From NCBI RefSeq assembly GCF_011682065.1, contig NZ_VUYU01000027.1:1-64000 (forward strand): a DNA stretch of 64,000 bases, read 5' to 3'. The translations under genes were made by a program, and so were the position numbers. Positions 58,834-64,000 of the stretch are shown here, one piece after another. The notes under the pieces were generated by a model, which was given only the letters and a program-made list of their open reading frames with translations, had not been told where the DNA came from and ran no database searches. Every line of letters begins with the position of its first letter. The stretch's first letter is position 1. This DNA comes from Massilia rubra (lineage in GTDB: Bacteria; Pseudomonadota; Gammaproteobacteria; Burkholderiales; Burkholderiaceae_D).

Positions 58834-60003
58834 ATGACGACTCTCACCAATCTGCTGGACTTCGATCCCGCGCAACTCGTCGCTTACTGCGCCGACTTGG
58901 GTGAGAAGCCGTTTCGCGCCAAACAGCTGCAGCGCTGGATTCACCAGTTCGGCGCCAGCGAGTTCGACACCATGACCGACCTGGCCAAGTCGCTGCGCGA
59001 CAAGCTGGCCACGCGCGCCGAAATCCGCGCGCCGGCCGTGATCAGCGACCACACCTCGACCGACGGCACGCGCAAGTGGCTGGTCGACGTCGGCAATGGC
59101 AACGCGGTCGAAACCGTGTTCATCCCGGAAGAAAATCGCGGCACCCTGTGCATTTCCACCCAGGCCGGCTGCGCCGTGAACTGCCGTTTCTGCTCGACCG
59201 GCAAGCAAGGCTTCAACCGCAACCTGACGGTGGCCGAAATCATCGGCCAGCTGTGGATGGCCGAATTCGAACTGCGCCGCACCAAGGGCGTCGAACCCGG
59301 TCCCAAGGGCGAGCGCCAGATCACCAACGTGGTGATGATGGGCATGGGCGAGCCCCTGCTCAATTTCGAACCGACCGTCACCGCCCTCAAGCTCATGCTC
59401 GACGATAACGCCTACGGCCTGTCGCGCCGCCGCGTGACCCTCTCGACCTCGGGCGTGGTGCCGATGATGGACAAGCTGTCGCAGGAAGTGCCTGTGGCGC
59501 TGGCCGTGTCGCTGCACGCGTCGAACGACGCCCTGCGCGACGGCCTGATTCCGCTGAACAAAAAATACCCGCTGCGCGAGCTGATGGCCGCCTGCCGCCG
59601 CTACCTCGAATTCGCCCCGCGCGACTTCATCACCTTCGAATACTGCATGCTCGACGGCGTCAACGACAGCGACGAGCACGCGCGCGAACTGGTTGCCCTG
59701 GTCAACGACCCGCTGGTTGGCGTGTCGTGCAAATTCAACCTGATTCCGTTCAATCCTTTCCCTGAGTCCGGCTTGTTGCGCTCGAAGAATCCGCGCATCA
59801 AGGCTTTCGCCCAGGTGCTGATGGATGGCGGCCTGGTGACCACGATCCGGAAAACCCGCGGCGACGATATCGACGCCGCCTGCGGCCAGCTGGCTGGCGA
59901 AGTGCAAGACCGTACCCGCGTACAGGAGCGCATGGAAAAAATGGCTGAATACCAGAAGAAGTTCGGCGCCGACTTCGGGCGCATCGTGGAGATTACTTCT
60001 TGA
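58834..60003 (+). CDS. rlmN: Dual-specificity RNA methyltransferase RlmN
   Basis: 389 residues. Radical-SAM enzyme making m2A2503 in 23S rRNA and m2A37 in tRNA. Seen: radical-SAM triad C-A-V-N-C-R-F-C (C-x3-C-x2-C), G-M-G-E-P-L-L-N, methylated resolving Cys in [11 protein letters not shown] (C-terminal) and F-I-T-F-E-Y-C. AATACT just before the ATG gives a weak ribosome-binding site. First gene of the rlmN-pilW-rodZ-ispG-hisS run. Confidence 0.96.
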   Translation: MTTLTNLLDFDPAQLVAYCADLGEKPFRAKQLQRWIHQFGASEFDTMTDLAKSLRDKLATRAEIRAPAVISDHTSTDGTRKWLVDVGNGNAVETVFIPEENRGTLCISTQAGCAVNCRFCSTGKQGFNRNLTVAEIIGQLWMAEFELRRTKGVEPGPKGERQITNVVMMGMGEPLLNFEPTVTALKLMLDDNAYGLSRRRVTLSTSGVVPMMDKLSQEVPVALAVSLHASNDALRDGLIPLNKKYPLRELMAACRRYLEFAPRDFITFEYCMLDGVNDSDEHARELVALVNDPLVGVSCKFNLIPFNPFPESGLLRSKNPRIKAFAQVLMDGGLVTTIRKTRGDDIDAACGQLAGEVQDRTRVQERMEKMAEYQKKFGADFGRIVEITS

Positions 60004-60863
60004 ACGCGCGCGTGACGCCGGGCGCGCACCCGCGCCGCCTGCTGGCGCTGGCCCTGGTGGCCGGCTTTGCTGCGGCGCTGGGCGCCTGCACCACCACCAC
60101 CGTCACCCGCAACTCCTCGGCCGAGGAGGCCGGCCTTCAGGGCAGCACCAAGGAACTGAAGACCGCCTCCGACCAGACCAACAAGGACAAGCGCGCCGCC
60201 ATCCGCATGCAGCTGGCCATCGGCTACTACCAGGAAGGCAATTACGCGGTCGCCCTCGACGAGATCAAGCAAGCCATCGCCATCGACCCCGAGATGGCCG
60301 ACGCCTACAGCGTGCGCGCCCTGATCTACACCAGCATGGGCGAGAACATCCTGGCCGAAGAAAACTACCAGCGCGCGATGCGCCTGGCGCCGCGCAATCC
60401 TGAGCTCAACAACAACTACGGCTCCTTCCTGTGCCAGACCGAGCGCTTCGCGCCGGCCATCGCCCAGTTCGAGATCGCCCTGAAAAACCCCATGTACCAG
60501 TCGCCGGTCAAGGCCCTGGTCAATGCGGGCGGATGCAGCATCAAGCAAAAGAATTACGACGCCGCCGAGCGCTACCTGCTGCAGGCGTTGCGTATCGAAG
60601 CCGACCTGCTCCCGGTGCAAGCCGGCTTGGCGCGGGTCTATTACGAGCGGCGCGACTACGTGCGCGCCGGAGTTTATATCAACCGTGTGAAAGCGGTCGC
60701 GAAACTGGATAGCTTGCCCGCCGATGTGCTGTGGCTGGCGATCCGCGTCGAACGCAAGCTGGGCGAGAAGGAATCGGAGACGAGCCTGGCGACGCAACTG
60801 CGTCGGCGCCATCCCGGTTCGCCCGAGTTCGCAGCCTTCCAGCGCGGTGCATTTGATGAGTGA
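60000..60863 (+). CDS. pilW: Type IV pilus biogenesis/stability lipoprotein PilW
   Basis: 287 residues. Pilotin-like TPR lipoprotein (PilF in Pseudomonas) that helps outer-membrane assembly of PilQ. Lipobox L-G-A-C (Cys30); TPRs from about 67 to 250 ([43 protein letters not shown]). Start TTG at 60000 overlaps the rlmN stop (TTGA); GTG at 60012 is an alternative. Position between rlmN and rodZ is the usual one. Confidence 0.9.
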   Translation: MNARVTPGAHPRRLLALALVAGFAAALGACTTTTVTRNSSAEEAGLQGSTKELKTASDQTNKDKRAAIRMQLAIGYYQEGNYAVALDEIKQAIAIDPEMADAYSVRALIYTSMGENILAEENYQRAMRLAPRNPELNNNYGSFLCQTERFAPAIAQFEIALKNPMYQSPVKALVNAGGCSIKQKNYDAAERYLLQALRIEADLLPVQAGLARVYYERRDYVRAGVYINRVKAVAKLDSLPADVLWLAIRVERKLGEKESETSLATQLRRRHPGSPEFAAFQRGAFDE

Positions 60864-60876
60864 GACAGGATCGACA

Positions 60877-61863
60877 ATGAGTTCAGAGTGGGCAGAACAA
60901 ACGGCAGCGGGCGGCAACGCGAACGCGGCCAACCACGGTTTGCCGGGCAAGACCCTGGCCGCCCAGCGTGAAGCGATGGGATGGACGGTCGAGCAAGTCG
61001 CCGATCAATTGAAAATGGCCGTGCGCCAGGTCACCGCGCTGGAAGCGGGCGACTACGCCAACCTGCCGGGACCGGCCGTGGTGCGCGGTTTCGTGCGCGC
61101 CTACGCCAAGGTCGTCAAGCTCGACGCGGCCCCGCTGGTGGCCATGATTTCGCTCGATACCCCGGAGCTGACCGAACCCGGCAGCCGCAGCGTGCGGCGC
61201 GACAAGCCGGCCACGTTTTCCGAAGTGCGCTTCCCGACCAATGGCAAGCGCTCGCGCCTGCCGCTGGGCCTGATCGGCGCGGCCGTGTTGCTGGTCGCCG
61301 CCGCCGCTGGCGCCTGGCAGTTCGGCCTGGTGCCGTCCGCGCTGCTGGGCGGCGCCAGCCACGCGACGCCGGCCGCCGCTTCCGGTTCGCAAGCGAGCGT
61401 GACGGTGCTGCCGGCGCCGCTGGTGGGCGACAAGCCCGCCGGCACGCCTGCGCCGCTGGAAACGACCCTGGTCAAGCCGGACGAGCGCAAGAGCGTGATC
61501 GCGCCCGCGCCGCCGCTGGTGTCGGTGCTGCCGCCGGCCGGCACGGCGCCGTCGCCGACGGTGGCGACCCCGGTGGCCGGCGCCGCCGCCACGCTTCCCG
61601 CCGCGGCCGTGGCAGTTCCCGCCGCCGCGGCCAGCAACCCGCTGGTGATCAACGTGCGCGAAGATTCCTGGGTCGAAGTGCGGCGCGCCAGGGGCTCGCC
61701 TTTGCTGTCGCGCCTGGTCAAGGCCGGCACCGTCGAAACGTTCGATATCACCGAGCCGGTCACCCTGGTGGTCGGCAAGCCGGGCGGCGTGTCCGCCACC
61801 CTGCGCGGCGAAGCGGTCAGTTTGCCGGACAACGGCCGCACCGCCAAAGTCAAACTCAAGTAA
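60877..61863 (+). CDS. rodZ: Cytoskeletal protein RodZ
   Basis: 328 residues. Links MreB to the inner membrane and sets rod shape. Cytoplasmic HTH_25 domain (about 33-95: L-A-A-Q-R-E-A-M-G-W-T-V-E-Q-V-A-D-Q-L-K-M, A-L-E-A-G-D-Y-A-N-L-P-G-P-A-V-V-R-G-F-V-R-A-Y-A), one membrane helix (about 132-150), Ala/Pro-rich periplasmic linker, C-terminal DUF4115 (about 250-325). ATG at 60877 has AGGA upstream; ATG at 60856, overlapping pilW, is also possible. Confidence 0.92.
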   Translation: MSSEWAEQTAAGGNANAANHGLPGKTLAAQREAMGWTVEQVADQLKMAVRQVTALEAGDYANLPGPAVVRGFVRAYAKVVKLDAAPLVAMISLDTPELTEPGSRSVRRDKPATFSEVRFPTNGKRSRLPLGLIGAAVLLVAAAAGAWQFGLVPSALLGGASHATPAAASGSQASVTVLPAPLVGDKPAGTPAPLETTLVKPDERKSVIAPAPPLVSVLPPAGTAPSPTVATPVAGAAATLPAAAVAVPAAAASNPLVINVREDSWVEVRRARGSPLLSRLVKAGTVETFDITEPVTLVVGKPGGVSATLRGEAVSLPDNGRTAKVKLK

Positions 61864-61884
61864 AGCTAAATTAGGTCTTCGTTC

Positions 61885-63153
61885 ATGTCTTCTTCGAATC
61901 TGGCGATTCCCTCCGGTCCCCTCGCGCGGCGCTTAAGCCGGCGCGTGCTGGTCGCGCACGGCGAACGCAAAATCTGGGTCGGCGGCGACGCCCCCGTGGT
62001 GGTGCAGTCGATGACCAACACCGACACGGCCGACGTGATCGGCACCGCGATCCAGGTCAAGGAACTGGCGCGCGCCGGCTCCGAGATGGTGCGCATCACG
62101 GTCGACAAGCCCGAAGCGGCGGCCGCCGTGCCGCTCATCCGCGCGCAGCTCGACAAGATGGAAATCGACGTGCCGCTGGTGGGCGACTTCCATTACAACG
62201 GCCACACCTTGCTGCGCGACTTCCCCGAATGCGCGCGCGCGCTGTCGAAATACCGCATTAATCCGGGCAACGTGGGGCAGGGCGCCAAGCGCGACAGCCA
62301 GTTCGCCCAGATGATCGAAGCGGCCATCATGTACAACAAGCCGGTGCGCATCGGCGTGAACTGGGGCAGCCTGGACCAGGCGCTGCTGGCGCGCATCATG
62401 GATGAAAACGCCCAGCGTGCGCAGCCGTGGAGCGCGCAGGCGGTGATGTACGAAGCCCTGATCACCTCGGCCATCGACAACGCCGTGCGCGCCGAAGAAA
62501 TCGGCCTCGGGCGTGACCAGATCATCCTCTCGTGCAAAGTGTCGGGCGTGCAAGACCTGATCGCCGTGTACCGCGAACTGGCGCGCCGCTGCGACTATCC
62601 GCTGCACCTGGGCCTGACCGAAGCGGGCATGGGCAGCAAGGGCATCGTCGCTTCGACCGCCGCGCTGTCGGTGCTGCTGCAAGAGGGCATCGGCGACACG
62701 ATCCGGATTTCGCTCACGCCCGAACCCGGGGGCGACCGCACGCGCGAAGTCGTCGTTGCGCAAGAGATTTTGCAAACCATGGGCCTGCGCAAGTTCGCGC
62801 CGATGGTGATCGCCTGCCCGGGTTGCGGACGCACCACCTCGACCACCTTCCAGGAACTGGCCGACAACATCCAGACCTATCTGCGCGAGCAGATGCCTGA
62901 ATGGAAAAAGGCCTATCCGGGCGTGGAAGGCATGAATGTGGCCGTGATGGGTTGCATCGTCAACGGTCCGGGCGAATCGAAACACGCCAACATCGGCATC
63001 AGCCTGCCGGGCACGGGCGAGTCGCCTGCCGCGCCGGTGTTTGTCGATGGCAAGAAAACCGTCACCCTGCGCGGCGACAGGATCGTCGAGGAATTCCAGG
63101 CAATCGTCCTGAATTACGTACAAACTACTTACGGTAAGCAATTCATGGCGTAG
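61885..63153 (+). CDS. ispG: 4-hydroxy-3-methylbut-2-enyl-diphosphate synthase (flavodoxin)
   Basis: 422 residues. Penultimate MEP-pathway enzyme, converting MEcPP to HMBPP with a [4Fe-4S] cluster. Seen: [26 protein letters not shown], and the cluster site I-A-C-P-G-C-G-R-T plus [10 protein letters not shown] (three Cys and Glu). Length and the absence of a central insert fit the single-chain bacterial enzyme. Two perfect palindromes follow before hisS. Confidence 0.96.
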   Translation: MSSSNLAIPSGPLARRLSRRVLVAHGERKIWVGGDAPVVVQSMTNTDTADVIGTAIQVKELARAGSEMVRITVDKPEAAAAVPLIRAQLDKMEIDVPLVGDFHYNGHTLLRDFPECARALSKYRINPGNVGQGAKRDSQFAQMIEAAIMYNKPVRIGVNWGSLDQALLARIMDENAQRAQPWSAQAVMYEALITSAIDNAVRAEEIGLGRDQIILSCKVSGVQDLIAVYRELARRCDYPLHLGLTEAGMGSKGIVASTAALSVLLQEGIGDTIRISLTPEPGGDRTREVVVAQEILQTMGLRKFAPMVIACPGCGRTTSTTFQELADNIQTYLREQMPEWKKAYPGVEGMNVAVMGCIVNGPGESKHANIGISLPGTGESPAAPVFVDGKKTVTLRGDRIVEEFQAIVLNYVQTTYGKQFMA

Positions 63154-63162
63154 GCGGGGTTT

Positions 63163-63210
63163 CAAGCGGCATGCCGCTTGCCGCCGCAGCGGTTCCGGCT
63201 TGCAAGCCGG
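63163..63210. repeat. Two tandem perfect palindromes between ispG and hisS
   Basis: CAAGCGGCATGCCGCTTG (63163-63180, 18 bp) and CCGGCTTGCAAGCCGG (63195-63210, 16 bp) are each perfectly self-complementary, separated by 14 bp, inside the 88-bp gap between ispG and hisS. Neither has a T-run. Confidence 0.8.
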
Positions 63211-63241
63211 GACTCCTTAACATACAGAAGAGTTTTAGAAT

Positions 63242-64000
63242 ATGTCTGATAACAAAAAAGAAAAAGCCACGAAGATCACCGCCGTCAAGGGCATGAACGA
63301 CATCCTGCCGGCCGACGCGCCGCTGTGGGAGCTGTTCGAAAACACCGCGCACTCGGTCCTGAAAAGCTACGGCTATCAAAAGATCGTCACCCCGATCGTC
63401 GAAGACACGGCGCTGTTCAAGCGCGCCATCGGCGCGGTGACCGACATCGTGGAAAAAGAAATGTACTCGTTCAAGGATTCGATGAACGACGACGAACTGA
63501 CCCTGCGCCCCGAAGGCACGGCTGGCGTGGTGCGCGCCGTCATCGAACACAACCTGGTCTACGACGGCCCGCGCCGCGTCTGGTACTCGGGACCGATGTT
63601 CCGCCACGAGCGTCCGCAGCGCGGCCGCTATCGCCAGTTCTTCCAGGTCGGCGCCGAAGCGGTCGGCTTTGCCGGTCCGGACATCGACGCCGAGCTGATC
63701 ATGCTGTGCCGCCGCCTGTGGGACGACCTGGGCCTGGAAAACATCCGCCTCGAAATCAACTCGATCGGCGACGCCGCCGAACGCCAGCGCCACCGCGCCG
63801 ACCTGATCACGTATTTCGAAGCGAACGCCGAACTGCTCGACGAGGAAGCCAAGCGCCGCCTGCACGCCAATCCGCTGCGCATCCTCGACACCAAGAACCC
63901 GGCCATGCAAGACCTGGTGAACAAGGCGCCGAAGCTGCTCGACTACCTCGAAGGCGAGTCGGTGGTGCACTTCGAAGGCCTCAAGCGCATCTTGGATCAC
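63242..64000 (+). CDS. hisS: Histidyl-tRNA synthetase, N-terminal part
   Basis: The first 253 residues, cut by the window edge. Class II synthetase: K-G-M-N-D-I-L-P (His-specific signature at about 16-23), [12 protein letters not shown], motif 2 [24 protein letters not shown], then an insertion-domain start. Motif 3 and the anticodon-binding domain lie outside the window. A lysine-rich N-terminal tag ([10 protein letters not shown]) precedes the core. Ribosome-binding site weak (AGAAGAG, 11 bases upstream). Confidence 0.95.
   Translation, partial: MSDNKKEKATKITAVKGMNDILPADAPLWELFENTAHSVLKSYGYQKIVTPIVEDTALFKRAIGAVTDIVEKEMYSFKDSMNDDELTLRPEGTAGVVRAVIEHNLVYDGPRRVWYSGPMFRHERPQRGRYRQFFQVGAEAVGFAGPDIDAELIMLCRRLWDDLGLENIRLEINSIGDAAERQRHRADLITYFEANAELLDEEAKRRLHANPLRILDTKNPAMQDLVNKAPKLLDYLEGESVVHFEGLKRILDH

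Overview
The window is GC-rich chromosomal DNA of a beta-proteobacterium, almost certainly order Burkholderiales and most likely an Oxalobacteraceae member of the Massilia/Janthinobacterium/Duganella type. This rests on gene content and order: gntR-sdhCDAB-sdhE-gltA with mdh, a CitE-like gene and acnA; sucA-sucB-(pspC)-lpdA; surE-pcm-nlpD-rpoS-rlmD; ndk-rlmN-pilW-rodZ-ispG-hisS; and a DUF2863 gene. The genus is inference. I saw no rRNA, tRNA, CRISPR array, insertion sequence or prophage.

Layout. 0-3.8 kb: the start of a vgrG (type VI secretion spike, cut by the window edge) preceded on the same strand by an ankyrin-repeat gene and a DUF4124-like gene, then a J-domain protein and a 32-residue hydrophobic ORF. 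3.8-17.3 kb: DUF2863 gene and the TCA-cycle block (acnA, MliC-like secreted protein, CitE-like lyase, mdh on the minus strand; gntR, sdhCDAB, sdhE, gltA on the plus strand). 17.4-25.3 kb: mixed accessory genes (secreted unknown protein, SnoaL-like lipoprotein, gluQ, DUF421 protein, RNase Z, membrane methyltransferase, small unknowns, a 2OG-Fe(II) hydroxylase, a BlaI-type repressor). 25.3-33.1 kb: an iron island with piuC, a siderophore receptor, and a five-gene operon (PepSY-TM, DUF2271, DUF4198, ApbE, flavodoxin reductase) behind a perfect Fur-type palindrome. 33.5-39.5 kb: 2-oxoglutarate dehydrogenase operon with a PspC/SHOCT gene inside it. 39.6-48.8 kb: zapE, lipoprotein, PP2C phosphatase, DUF465, DinG-type helicase, DUF885 peptidase, DUF6159 membrane protein, quinone oxidoreductase. 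49.0-52.0 kb: a two-gene TIR / ParA-like-TPR cassette. 52.1-64 kb: stationary-phase, RNA-modification, pilus, cell-shape, isoprenoid and translation housekeeping genes, ending in a truncated hisS.

Three accessory systems deserve attention. (1) The TIR protein and its 796-residue partner, which has a ParA/MinD-like domain whose P-loop has lost its lysine and glycines, followed by kinesin-light-chain-type TPRs; this looks like a sensor/effector conflict or signalling cassette. (2) The Fur-regulated operon, in which the DUF2271 protein carries a textbook ApbE flavinylation motif (D-G-V-S-G-A-T), predicting a covalently flavinylated periplasmic electron carrier fed by a membrane-anchored NADPH flavoprotein and a PepSY-TM subunit. 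(3) The vgrG-linked pair, in which the DUF4124-like protein has no signal peptide and the ankyrin protein has one, as expected of a type VI effector and a periplasmic immunity protein. Two copies of a dispersed inverted-repeat family, one with 39-bp perfect arms, and several operator-like palindromes are also recorded.
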